Shown piece after piece: positions 1 to 10,103 of a stretch of 50,151 bases of DNA. The position numbers were made by a program, and so were the translations under genes. The stretch is taken from contig NZ_BOPB01000038.1 in NCBI RefSeq assembly GCF_016863535.1, forward strand, positions 1 through 50,151, in the 5' to 3' direction. Origin of the DNA: Micromonospora lutea (GTDB lineage: Bacteria > Actinomycetota > Actinomycetes > Mycobacteriales > Micromonosporaceae). Each line of letters starts with the position of its first letter. Position 1 is the stretch's first letter. The notes under the pieces were generated by a model. That model was not told the origin of the DNA. It saw nothing but the letters and a program-made list of their open reading frames with translations, and did no database searches.

Positions 1-47
1 AACCGCGCCCACAACGGGACGCGCCAGCCGGCGCCCACAACGATGAG

Positions 48-78
48 GCGGCCCGGAGATCACTGATCTCCGGACCGC
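48..78 (-). terminator. Palindrome downstream of the trehalose genes
   Basis: Two 15-nt arms (48-62 and 64-78) are complementary except for one C/A mismatch, with a single central base. It lies just past the stop of the minus-strand otsA-otsB pair, so it probably ends that transcript. No clear U-tract follows, as is common in GC-rich actinobacteria. Confidence 0.55.
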
Positions 79-96
79 TTCCGATGTGATGGTCCG

Positions 97-2703
97 TTAC
101 TGCTTGAGCATGTTGTCCAGCAGCAGCGCGCAGCGGATCACCCCGAGGTGGCTGTACGCCTGCGGGTGGTTGCCCAGGCCGCGCTCCGCGAGCGGGTCGT
201 ACTGCTCGGGCAGCAGCCCGGTCGGGCCCGCCGTGTCGATCATCTGCATGAACAGTTCCTCGGCGTCGGTTCGCCGGCCGGTGCGCAGGTACGCCTCGAT
301 CAGCCACGCCGTGCAGATGTGGAAGCCGCCCTCGCGACCGGGCAGGCCATCGTCCCAGTGGTAGCGGTAGACGACCGGCCCGCTGCGCAGATCCGCCTCG
401 ATCTTCAATACGGTGGAGAGGAAGCGGGGGTCGTCACCGGCCAGCAGGCCGGAGATGCCGATCCACAGCGACGAGGCGTCCATGTCCTCGTCGCCGTACG
501 CCACGCTGTACGCCTCGGCGTGCTCGTGCCAGCCGAACTCCAGCACGTTGGCGCCGATCCGGTCACGCAACTCGACCCATTCCGACCGGTCCTCGCCGCC
601 GTGCTGGCGTACCACGTGCAGCGCCCGGTCGACGGTCATCCAGCACATCACCTTGGAGAAGACGTGGTGCCGGGGTGGCAGACGGGCTTCCCAGATGCCG
701 TGATCCGGCTCGTGCCAGCGGCGGCGGACCGCCTCGACCATGTTCTCCAGCACCCGCCATTCCTCGGCGCGTACCGAGCCGCGTACGTCGGCGGTGGCGG
801 CGATCAGGTCGGCGATCGGGCCGAAGACGTCAAGCTGAAGCTGGTGGTTGGCGAGGTTGCCGACGCGTACCGGGCGGGATCCGGCGTAGCCGGGCAGGGT
901 GTCGATGACCGCTTCGGCACCGAGTTCGTAACCGTCGACGGTGTAGAGCGGGTGCAGTCGTTCGGGGTGCCCGCCGGTGCGCTCCACACAGCCGTCCACC
1001 CAGCGCAGGAAGGCTTCGGCCTCGGTGATCGAGCCGAGGTCGACCAGGGCCCGGGCGGTCATCGCGGCATCACGCAGCCAGCAGTAGCGGTAGTCCCAGT
1101 TGCGGACTCCGCCCAGTTCCTCCGGCAGTGAGGTGGTCGCCGCCGCCAGGATGGAGCCGGTCGCCTCGTGGCAGAGGCCGCGCAGCGTCAGTGCGCTGCG
1201 GGCGACCAGGTCCCGGGCGGTGGTGGGCAGGCGCAGCGAGGCCACCCACTCCTTCCAGGGACGCTCGGCCGCGGCCTGCCGCTCGTGAATGGGCAGCCGG
1301 TGGTGTTCGAGGCTGTGCGTACCGAACCGCAGCTCCAGCACCACCTGACCGCCGAGCGCGGCGAGGTCCACCACCGCCTTCGCCGTCTCGTACCCGCCGT
1401 CGTTGTCGACCTCCCACTGCACGCCGGGGGAGTAGAGCGCGACCGGCTCGTTGGAGCCGAGCACCAACAGGCCGTCGACGAGCGGCTGCAGCTGCACGGC
1501 GACCTGCGCGAACTCCGGTCGGGGCGCGAACTCCAGGCGTACCCGACCGGTGCCGGTCAGTACCCGGATCAGGGTCGAGTCCCCGGAGATGATCGCCGGG
1601 CCGTCGGGCGTGGTCTTGGGGTCCGGCTTGTCCAGCCAGTCGGTGACGGTGAGACCGGACCAGCGGGTCTCCACGGTCATCGTGCCCGACCGGTAGCGCT
1701 GGCCCAGCGGAATGCCGCCACGTTCCGGGGCGACGCTGAAGTGCCCGGCCGGGCTGCCACCGACCAGGTCTGCGAAGATCGCCGCCGAGTCGGGCTTCGG
1801 GTTGCACAGCCAGCTCACCTTGGCGTCCGGGGTGAGCAGCGCGACCGTCCGGCCGTTGGCCAGCATCGAGTGGCGCTCGATCGGCACCGCCCGTTCACCG
1901 AAGAGCCAGTGCCGCCGGGTCTCCAGCAGCAGCCCGAGCGCTCGGGCGGCCTCGATCGGCTCCGCGACCCGGTAACCGGCCTTGGTCTCGCCCGGCCCGA
2001 TCTTGATGCCGACGTCGGGGCCGTGCAGGTTGCCGAAGGCGTTCTCGTCGGTGACGTCGTCGCCGATGAAGAGCACCGCACTGGCCGAGAGCTGGGTACG
2101 CAGCTGGTCGACGGCGGTGCCCTTGTGGGTGGCCACGACGGAGAGTTCGATGACCTCCTTGCCCTGCGTGACGGTGACGTCCGGCCAGGTCGCGGGACCG
2201 TTGCGCACCGCGTCGATGGTGGCGGCGGCGACCTGGGGATCCACCCCCCGGGTGTGCACGGCGACACTGGCCGGCTTGCGTTCCAGCCGGATGCCGGGGT
2301 GCTCCGCGGCGATCTCCCGCAGTGCGTCCCGCAGCCGGGTGCGTACGGCGATCAGTTCCGGGGAGAGCCGCTCAACGAAGCCGATGTCGAACTCGGAGCC
2401 GTGGCTGCCGACCAGGTGCACCTCGCTCGGCAGCCGGGAGAGCGCGGCCAGGTCGCGCAGCGCGCGGCCGGAGACTACCGCCACGGTGGTCTGCGGCAGC
2501 GCCGCCAGGGCCCGCACCGCCGCTACCGACTCCGGCAGCGGTACGGCCTTGCTCGGGTCCTCCACGATCGGGGCGAGCGTGCCGTCGTAGTCGCAGGCGA
2601 CCAGGAGCTGGGGCACCCGGGCGATGCGCCCGATGGCGGCGCGCAGCTCCGGATCCATCGGGCTCGCGACGGACGTGACGGTGCCGTTGGACGCTGCGTT
2701 CAC
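97..2703 (-). CDS. otsB: Trehalose-6-phosphate phosphatase fused to a GH15 glucoamylase/trehalase-type domain
   Basis: 868-residue two-domain protein. Residues about 20-260 are an OtsB-type HAD phosphatase: DYDGTLAP holds the nucleophile aspartate, VSGRALRDL follows, and GDDVTDENAF is the metal-binding motif IV. From about residue 275 to the end it is a GH15-type (alpha/alpha)6 domain with MLANGRTVALL at its start and the signature GVRNWDYRYCWLRDAAM. The phosphatase converts trehalose 6-phosphate to trehalose; mycobacterial GH15 relatives are trehalases, others are glucoamylases, so the specificity of the second half is open. It starts with GTG, overlapping the otsA stop codon (GTGA), so the two are translationally coupled. 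The family and fold of both halves are seen directly; the physiological role of joining them is inference. Confidence 0.9.
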   Translation of the reverse strand: MNAASNGTVTSVASPMDPELRAAIGRIARVPQLLVACDYDGTLAPIVEDPSKAVPLPESVAAVRALAALPQTTVAVVSGRALRDLAALSRLPSEVHLVGSHGSEFDIGFVERLSPELIAVRTRLRDALREIAAEHPGIRLERKPASVAVHTRGVDPQVAAATIDAVRNGPATWPDVTVTQGKEVIELSVVATHKGTAVDQLRTQLSASAVLFIGDDVTDENAFGNLHGPDVGIKIGPGETKAGYRVAEPIEAARALGLLLETRRHWLFGERAVPIERHSMLANGRTVALLTPDAKVSWLCNPKPDSAAIFADLVGGSPAGHFSVAPERGGIPLGQRYRSGTMTVETRWSGLTVTDWLDKPDPKTTPDGPAIISGDSTLIRVLTGTGRVRLEFAPRPEFAQVAVQLQPLVDGLLVLGSNEPVALYSPGVQWEVDNDGGYETAKAVVDLAALGGQVVLELRFGTHSLEHHRLPIHERQAAAERPWKEWVASLRLPTTARDLVARSALTLRGLCHEATGSILAAATTSLPEELGGVRNWDYRYCWLRDAAMTARALVDLGSITEAEAFLRWVDGCVERTGGHPERLHPLYTVDGYELGAEAVIDTLPGYAGSRPVRVGNLANHQLQLDVFGPIADLIAATADVRGSVRAEEWRVLENMVEAVRRRWHEPDHGIWEARLPPRHHVFSKVMCWMTVDRALHVVRQHGGEDRSEWVELRDRIGANVLEFGWHEHAEAYSVAYGDEDMDASSLWIGISGLLAGDDPRFLSTVLKIEADLRSGPVVYRYHWDDGLPGREGGFHICTAWLIEAYLRTGRRTDAEELFMQMIDTAGPTGLLPEQYDPLAERGLGNHPQAYSHLGVIRCALLLDNMLKQ

Positions 2704-4100
2704 GCCGCCTCCATGTCGGGCACACCGAGTTCGGTGAGGAACGACTTCGCCCAGTGCCCCACGTCATGGGTGCGCAGATGGCGTTGCATTGTCCGCATAC
2801 GGCGACGAGCCTCCGGCTTCTCCACATGCACGGCCCTCAGCAGAGCGTCCTTGACCGCGTCGGGGTCGTGCGGGTTGCACAGGAACGCCTGACGCAGCTC
2901 GGTGGCGGCGCCGGCGAACTCACTGAGTACGAGTGCGCCCCCGTGGTCCGCCCTCGATGCGACGTACTCCTTGGCCACCAGGTTCATGCCGTCCCGCAGC
3001 GGAGTAACCATCATCACGTCGGCAGCGGCGTACATCGCAGCCAGTTCGGTCCGACTGTACGACTGATGCAGATAATGCACCGCCGGCACGCCAACCCGAC
3101 CAAATTCGCCATTAATCCGACCAACCTCGCGCTCGACCTTGACGCGAAGTGCCTGGTAGTGCTCCACGCGCTCGCGGCTCGGCGTCGCGACCTGCACCAT
3201 AACCGCGTCGGGCACTGTCAACTTTCCGTCAGCGAGCAGCTCGCGGAACGCCTTGAGGCGGAGTTCGATGCCCTTGGTGTAGTCGAGGCGGTCGACGCCG
3301 AGGATGATCGTCCGGGGGTTGCCCAGCTCCTCGCGGATCTCCTTGGCCCGCGCCTGGATCGCCGGGTCGGCGGCCAACCGCTCCATCTCCTTGGTGTCGA
3401 TGGAGATGGGGAAGGCGCCGGCCTTGACCTGGCGACCGTCCACCTGGATCATCTGGCCCTCGTATCGCAGCCCCAGCAGGTGCCGGGCCAGTCGGACGAA
3501 GTTCTGCGCGGCGAGCCGCTGCTGGAAGCCGACCAGGTCGGCGCCGAGCAGGCCACGCAGGAGCTCGGTGCGGAACGGCATCTGCATGAACAACTCGATC
3601 GGCGGGAACGGGATGTGCAGAAAGAAGCCGATCCGCAGGTCGGGGCGCAACTCCCGGAGCATCGCCGGCACCAACTGGAGCTGGTAGTCCTGGACCCAGA
3701 CGGTGGCGCCTTCGGCGGCGACCTCCGCAGCAGCCTCCGCGAAGCGGGCATTGACCAGGCGGTACGCCTCCCGCCAGCGGCGCTTGTAGGCGGGCGTCTC
3801 GACGGCGTCGTGGTAGAGCGGCCAGATCGTCGCGTTGGACTGCCCCTCGTAGTAGCGCTCCAGTTCCTCCGCGCTCAACGGCACCGGATGGAGCCGGATG
3901 CCCTCCAGGTCGAACGGGTCGGGGGCAGCGCCGGTGCCGCCGGCCCAACCGACCCAGGTGCCCTGATGCTCGGCGAGGACGGGGTGCAGCGCGGTGACCA
4001 GCCCGCCGGGGCTGCGCCGCCACTGCCGCCCCTCGGGTGTGCTCACCTCGTCGACCGGCAGTCGGTTCGCCACTACGACAAAGGAGCTACGGACGGTCAC
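2700..4100 (-). CDS. otsA: Alpha,alpha-trehalose-phosphate synthase (UDP-forming), GT20
   Basis: 466 residues from the chosen GTG at 4100, which has a strong GGAGGTGG ribosome-binding site; an in-frame longer reading to 4187 would add about 29 residues that do not resemble the family. The protein opens with VRSSFVVVANRLPVDE, then shows the GT20 signatures QDYQLQLVPAMLRELRPDL, HIPFPPIELF, DRLDYTKGI and DGMNLVAKEYVA. It transfers glucose from a nucleotide sugar to glucose 6-phosphate to make trehalose 6-phosphate, the substrate of the phosphatase domain encoded immediately downstream. Cytoplasmic. The length matches the family. The first gene of a two-gene operon transcribed away from ettA. Confidence 0.95.
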   Translation of the reverse strand: MTVRSSFVVVANRLPVDEVSTPEGRQWRRSPGGLVTALHPVLAEHQGTWVGWAGGTGAAPDPFDLEGIRLHPVPLSAEELERYYEGQSNATIWPLYHDAVETPAYKRRWREAYRLVNARFAEAAAEVAAEGATVWVQDYQLQLVPAMLRELRPDLRIGFFLHIPFPPIELFMQMPFRTELLRGLLGADLVGFQQRLAAQNFVRLARHLLGLRYEGQMIQVDGRQVKAGAFPISIDTKEMERLAADPAIQARAKEIREELGNPRTIILGVDRLDYTKGIELRLKAFRELLADGKLTVPDAVMVQVATPSRERVEHYQALRVKVEREVGRINGEFGRVGVPAVHYLHQSYSRTELAAMYAAADVMMVTPLRDGMNLVAKEYVASRADHGGALVLSEFAGAATELRQAFLCNPHDPDAVKDALLRAVHVEKPEARRRMRTMQRHLRTHDVGHWAKSFLTELGVPDMEAA

Positions 4101-4441
4101 GATCGGCCACCTCCGGGTGCTGACGGGTCCACCGCGATGAGCGTACTGAGCGTAGCTGCGGCGTCTGTTCCCCTGTGCCGGACTCACCTACCCGTCCCGA
4201 ACTCGGCGAACCCTGACGTGATCATGTTGACAGGTGAGCCGGCCCGGCGGGCCGCTGGGGCGCGGACTTCGGGATGGGCGTACACCCGCTGGCGGGGCGA
4301 TGTGGGCGCGGCGCGGCATACCTGTCAGGATTGACGCTGGCGTGCGCGCGGCCGGCTCCCGGCCGACGGCAGCGGACGGCGGCCCTGACCCGCGCCCGCA
4401 CCACGCGAATCGGCGATCGAAGCGACGGAGGAGCCCGCACC
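4101..4441. other. Divergent promoter region between otsA and ettA
   Basis: About 340 bp without a gene. A TTGACA hexamer sits at 4227-4232 and a TTGACG at about 4331, but neither has a convincing -10 hexamer at the usual distance, so I do not assign a promoter. The ettA ribosome-binding site GGAGGAG is at 4427-4433. Open reading on the plus strand continues through here but lacks family resemblance. Confidence 0.4.
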
Positions 4442-6118
<1,677 letters not shown>

Positions 6119-6132
6119 CCAGGAGGTCTGTC

Positions 6133-6579
6133 GTGGCTGACCGGTTCGTCTACCACTGCACCCTGCGGTGGTCCGATCTCGACGCGTACGGGCACGTCAA
6201 CAACGCCCGCTTCCTCACTCTCTACGAGGAGGCCCGGGTGGCGTTGATGTTCGTCGGCGCCCGGGCGCACGGGGTGGAGTCGTTCGCCGACGGCGTGGTG
6301 ATCCGTCGGCACGAGGTGGACTACCTGCACCCGGTGGACTACTCCCTCGACCGGGCCACCACCGAGACGGCACCCACGGTGCGGATCGAGCTGTGGGTGG
6401 AGCAGATGCGCGCCGCATCCTTCACCGTCGGTTACGAGATGTACGACGGCGAACTGCTCATCAGTCGGGCACGTTCGGTGCTGGTGCCGTTCGATCTGGC
6501 CCGACAGGTGCCTCGGCGGCTCAGCGAGCCGGAGCGGGCCTTCCTGGTCGGCTACGCCTTGCCGGTCGGTACGCCGTGA
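6133..6579 (+). CDS. Acyl-CoA thioesterase, 4HBT hotdog fold
   Basis: 148 residues from a GTG preceded by AGGAGG. The N-terminal stretch WSDLDAYGHVNNARFLTLYEEARV is the classic 4-hydroxybenzoyl-CoA thioesterase signature, with the catalytic aspartate in SDLDAYGH and the N-terminus of the hotdog helix after it. Such proteins hydrolyse acyl-CoA thioesters; the chain specificity cannot be read from sequence. It lies 14 nt after ettA and shares four bases with the next gene, so it is probably co-transcribed with both. Confidence 0.85.
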   Translation: MADRFVYHCTLRWSDLDAYGHVNNARFLTLYEEARVALMFVGARAHGVESFADGVVIRRHEVDYLHPVDYSLDRATTETAPTVRIELWVEQMRAASFTVGYEMYDGELLISRARSVLVPFDLARQVPRRLSEPERAFLVGYALPVGTP

Positions 6580-7256
6580 GCGCCGGGCACGGCGTCGTCG
6601 ACGTCGCCGACGCGGGGGCGTTCCTGGCCCGGCTCGTCCGGTTGGAGCGCGCCGCCCTGGTCCGGCTCCGGCCGGCCGTCGTTGACGCGCGTACCGCCCT
6701 CTGGGCGCGGTTGCCGTGGGGCGTGCTGGCCGTGCGGACGGTGGCCGGCGCGGGTGCCGGTGATGTCACCGTCGCCGCCGGGGAGTTGCTCGCCGCGTTC
6801 GCGGCCGGTCGGGCGGACCTGCCGGCCCGCCGCGACGCGCAGTGGCGGTGGGCCCTGCCGCCTGCCGCCAGTCGCCCGGTCGAGACACTGCCGGGCGGGG
6901 AACTGCGTCGGCTGGCCGAGGCGGCGGCGGGGACCCTGCGCGAGGCAGCCGAGCATGGCGTCGGCGGCCGGGCGGTGGGGCAGCGGATGCTGCGTGACGC
7001 CCTGCTGGACCACGTGGCGGTAGTGGTCACCCCCGACGACGATCCTGACCGTCCGGTGGAGGTGACCCAGCGAATGGTGCAGGGTCTGGTTCGAATGGGC
7101 TTCCTCGGTCCGTCCGGGGATTCGTCAGCCGGTGACGGCGTGCAGGTACGTGCGAGTGGCCGATGGGTCGGGCTGGTGGGACCGTACGGAGCCGTCTGGT
7201 CGCAGAAGGCCACGGATCTTGTCGTACGGCCGTCCATGGCTCATGCGAACGGATGA
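6576..7256 (+). CDS. Hypothetical protein following the thioesterase
   Basis: 226 residues starting at GTG 6576, which overlaps the upstream TGA (GTGA), a strong sign of translational coupling. I do not recognise a domain. The protein is alanine- and arginine-rich with no membrane segment or signal peptide. Its middle (DAQWRWALPPAASRPVETLPGGELRRLAEAA region) is mainly helical by composition, and the C-terminal third has a predicted beta-rich end (QVRASGRWVGLVGPYGAVW). It has the look of an actinobacterial conserved protein that travels with the thioesterase and EttA. No function is proposed. Confidence 0.75.
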   Translation: MSAGHGVVDVADAGAFLARLVRLERAALVRLRPAVVDARTALWARLPWGVLAVRTVAGAGAGDVTVAAGELLAAFAAGRADLPARRDAQWRWALPPAASRPVETLPGGELRRLAEAAAGTLREAAEHGVGGRAVGQRMLRDALLDHVAVVVTPDDDPDRPVEVTQRMVQGLVRMGFLGPSGDSSAGDGVQVRASGRWVGLVGPYGAVWSQKATDLVVRPSMAHANG

Positions 7257-7455
7257 CCTCTAGTCATCCTTCCGGCTTGGTGCTGGCGTTGGGGGGGTGC
7301 TTCGTTCCGGCTGTCCGGGTACCGTCCATCCTCGGATCCACCCACTGTAGGCGACCGGATCCGCTGGGGAGTGAGGTGCGCGAGCGATGCCGTGGTGGTC
7401 ATGGCGTCCAGGTCCCGCCAGTGGCGGCGGTGACCCGGAAACTCGAAGCAGGATC

Positions 7456-7974
7456 ATGGTGGAAGGCACCGTTCGGGTCAGCCCGCCGGCGCCACGTCAA
7501 CCGGGAGACGACTGCCCGGCGGCGGAGCGCCCGTTGATCGCCGACATGCCAGCCACCGTCGAACAGGTCACCCTGCGCCGCATCTGCGACGCGCTCGACC
7601 TGCTCGACGTGCGTTACCTGGCTGACGGAGACGGCAACCTGCTGGCCATGTGGGAGCGGCACGCGGTGCTGGTCACCCTGGAGGGGCCGGAGGACGAGAT
7701 CCTCGTGCTGCGGGCCCGGCCACACGCGACGGTGCCGCCGGACTGGGCGGACCGCGCCTATCGGGTGGTCAACGAGTGGAACCACACCCGACGCTTCTGC
7801 AAGGCGTACGTGGGTGACCCCACCGAGCGCGGTCAGTTGCCGATCTACGCCGAGTTGCAGGTACCGCTCGCGGCGGGTGCGCACGACGCGCTCCTGGTCG
7901 AGCTGCTGGACTGCGGCGCCGCGGTGGCCACCAGCTTCGTCGACTGGCTGCACGACGAGGGTGCCCTGCTCTGA
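7456..7974 (+). CDS. YbjN-domain protein
   Basis: 172 residues from ATG 7456; a longer in-frame reading from 7387 exists but adds an unstructured leader. The body (about residues 30-165) has the YbjN pattern: VTLRRICDALDLLDVRYLADGDGNLLAMW, then VVNEWNHTRRFCKAYVG and a final FVDWLHDEGALL. Family members are alpha/beta proteins related to type III secretion chaperones and are often called putative sensory transduction regulators; their biochemical role is not settled. Monocistronic by position, with a convergent globin gene after it. Confidence 0.75.
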   Translation: MVEGTVRVSPPAPRQPGDDCPAAERPLIADMPATVEQVTLRRICDALDLLDVRYLADGDGNLLAMWERHAVLVTLEGPEDEILVLRARPHATVPPDWADRAYRVVNEWNHTRRFCKAYVGDPTERGQLPIYAELQVPLAAGAHDALLVELLDCGAAVATSFVDWLHDEGALL

Positions 7975-8010
7975 CCGGTGACCGCCCCGTGCTGTGGCGG
8001 GGCGTGGACG

Positions 8011-8439
8011 TCAACCGTGTGCTGCCGGGTCCTCCATGTCGTTCACCATGAAGTACGCCGCCCGTTCCAGGTAGTTCCACAGTTCCGTGGCGAGCGCCGG
8101 GGGCAGGTCGATGCTGTCGACCGCCCGGCGCATGTGACGCAGCCAGGCGTCGCGTTCGGCGGCGCCGATCCGGAACGGGGCGTGGCGCATCCGCAGCCGG
8201 GGATGGCCGCGCTGCGCCGAGTAGGTGTTCGGGCCACCCCAGTACTGCATGAGAAAGAGCCGCATCCGGTCGCTGGCGGGGCCCAGGTCCTCCTCCGGGT
8301 ACATCGGGCGCAGCAGCGGGTCGGCGGCGATGCCGGCGTAGAACTCCTCGACCAGCTTGCGGAACGTGGGCTCGCCGCCGACGGCGTCGAAGAACGTGAC
8401 CGCCTTGCCGTGGCCTTCGGACTCAGCTGCTGGATTCAC
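8011..8439 (-). CDS. glbO: Group II truncated hemoglobin (trHbO type)
   Basis: 142 residues from GTG 8439, preceded by an AGGATGG ribosome-binding site. It reads as a 2-on-2 globin: FFDAVGGEPTFRKLVEEFYAGIAADPLLRPMYPEEDL, with the distal tyrosine in EFYAGI, and the proximal heme histidine in LRMRHAPFRIG. The tryptophan in RDAWLRHM fits the group II G8 position, and QYWGGPNTYS supplies the CD-loop aromatics. These proteins bind oxygen and detoxify peroxide or NO with the help of reductases. Convergent with the YbjN gene and same strand as the MFS exporter upstream of it, about 60 bp away. Confidence 0.9.
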   Translation of the reverse strand: MNPAAESEGHGKAVTFFDAVGGEPTFRKLVEEFYAGIAADPLLRPMYPEEDLGPASDRMRLFLMQYWGGPNTYSAQRGHPRLRMRHAPFRIGAAERDAWLRHMRRAVDSIDLPPALATELWNYLERAAYFMVNDMEDPAAHG

Positions 8440-8501
8440 CGTTCCATCCTGCCAGGCTCGGACCGGCCTTCGCCCGGTCGGCACCGGGGCAACGGGGTGG
8501 T

Positions 8502-9881
8502 TCAGGTCACCGCCTGCCGGGGTCGCCCGGGGCCCACGTGCCCAGGGCCCGGGTCATCGGGGGAGGCGCTCTCGGACGGCGCATCCGGGGCGGGCGCACC
8601 ATCCGCCCTGCCGGACGCGGCGCGGGCGGCTTCGATGGAAGCGGTCACGGTCTGCTGGTCGGGCCAGCGCAGCGCGACGACCGACATCAGCACCACCCCG
8701 GCGGCGCTCCACACCCCCACCACGACCGGAAGCGGGAAACGCTCGGCGAGCAACCCGGTAACCAGGACGGCCGCGCCCTGGATGACCTGCACGCCGGTCG
8801 CCATGACACCGAACGCACGGGCCCGGAAGCCGTCCGGCAGGGCCTGGACGAAGAGCCCGTTGGCCATCGGGAGCAGCCCGGCGACCGCGAAGCCGCAGAC
8901 CGCGGCGAGCAGCGCCACCACCACCGGCGGCGGGTCCAGCAACGCGGGCACCAGCGCCAGTGGGGCGGCCACGGCCAACGGTCGGAGTAGCCGCAGCCGG
9001 CGAGCCGGCGCGATGGCACGACCGATGATCAACCCGCCGAGGATGAAGCCGACCGGGGTGGCTGCCATGATCACCGCTTGCGCCAGCCCCGGGTTCATGC
9101 TCTCGCCGGCATGTTCATTGGCCCAGGCAGCGGCCAACCCTTCGGGCACGATGGAGAAGAGCATGGCACTGAAGACCAGGACGGCGATCGCCCGCAGCAC
9201 CGGCGTTCGAAAGACCATCTGAAAGCCCGCGGCGGTCTCCCGGAGCAGATGACTGCGGTGTGCACCGGTCATCGCCGGTGGCCGGTCCTGCACGCCGAGC
9301 CGGACGATCACGGCCGACAGGCCGAAGGCGCCAGCGTTCATCAGCAGCGCGGCGGTGGGGTTGACCGTTGCTACGGCGGCGCCGAGCAGATAGCCGACCA
9401 CCTGGGCGGCCTGCCCCACGCTGGCGTTGACGGAGAGTCCGACCACGAGCCGGTCCCCGGGCAGGATCAGTGGCAGCAACGCCGATCGGGCGGCCTGACT
9501 CGGCGGATTCGCCAGCGTGGTGGCGAACAGTAGCGCCAGGATCACCGGTGCCGGCGTCCCGGGGATGGCGACGAGCAGCATCAACGCCATCCGGATGAGG
9601 TCACAGACGACCATGACCTGTCGGTAGCGATGCCGTTCGGCGATCGTGGCCAGCAGCGGGCCGCCGACCAACCACGGCAGGTAGCTGACCGCGAAGGCGG
9701 CGGCCGACAGCGCAACCGACTCGGTTTCCCGGTAGACCAGGAGGGTGACGGCTGCCTTGGCGACGTAGTCACCGACCCAGGTCAGCGTGCTGGCTGCGAA
9801 GACGGCGCGGTACTCACGCTGGCCGAAGACCTCCCGGAAGGTGGCCGGCCCTTCCGGAGAAGGTCGCTCGTCGGACACCAT
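8502..9881 (-). CDS. MFS transporter, probable drug or metabolite exporter
   Basis: 459 residues from ATG 9881, giving MVSDERPSPEGPATFREVFGQ as the N-terminus; an upstream ATG at 9932 would only add a polar leader. About eleven to twelve hydrophobic segments are seen, starting near YRAVFAASTLTWVGDYVAKAAV, with a long central cytoplasmic loop (PPAMTGAHRSHLLRETAAGFQ). The pattern is that of the MFS_3/enterobactin-exporter-like group. The last 45 residues are Pro/Asp/Ser-rich and disordered. The substrate cannot be inferred. Runs in the same direction as the globin gene, 62 bp before it. Confidence 0.85.
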   Translation of the reverse strand: MVSDERPSPEGPATFREVFGQREYRAVFAASTLTWVGDYVAKAAVTLLVYRETESVALSAAAFAVSYLPWLVGGPLLATIAERHRYRQVMVVCDLIRMALMLLVAIPGTPAPVILALLFATTLANPPSQAARSALLPLILPGDRLVVGLSVNASVGQAAQVVGYLLGAAVATVNPTAALLMNAGAFGLSAVIVRLGVQDRPPAMTGAHRSHLLRETAAGFQMVFRTPVLRAIAVLVFSAMLFSIVPEGLAAAWANEHAGESMNPGLAQAVIMAATPVGFILGGLIIGRAIAPARRLRLLRPLAVAAPLALVPALLDPPPVVVALLAAVCGFAVAGLLPMANGLFVQALPDGFRARAFGVMATGVQVIQGAAVLVTGLLAERFPLPVVVGVWSAAGVVLMSVVALRWPDQQTVTASIEAARAASGRADGAPAPDAPSESASPDDPGPGHVGPGRPRQAVT

Positions 9882-10103
9882 CGCCTCCATCGTCCCGGCG
9901 TCTGGCCACTCGTGATGGCGGCCCGGGACCATCGTCAGGTCTGCGGATCAGCGAGGACGTGACACCGCTCGGTAAGCGCGTGCACCGGATTCTGCCCGAT
10001 CGTCTGACAACTGGCTAGGGCGAACGGCTGGTCGGTCGCATCTCCGACTGAACGAACGGACGATACCCGAGGGGCCGCTCAGCCGCGACCCCTGCCGGTC
10101 GGC

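Noticed and set aside
1168..2892. Long plus-strand open frame (574 codons) opposite otsB
   Set aside because: It is antisense to a clear TPP/GH15 gene, has no family motifs and reflects GC-rich third-position bias.
2754..4334. Plus-strand open frame of 526 codons opposite otsA
   Set aside because: Shadow of the GT20 gene; no motif or ribosome-binding site.
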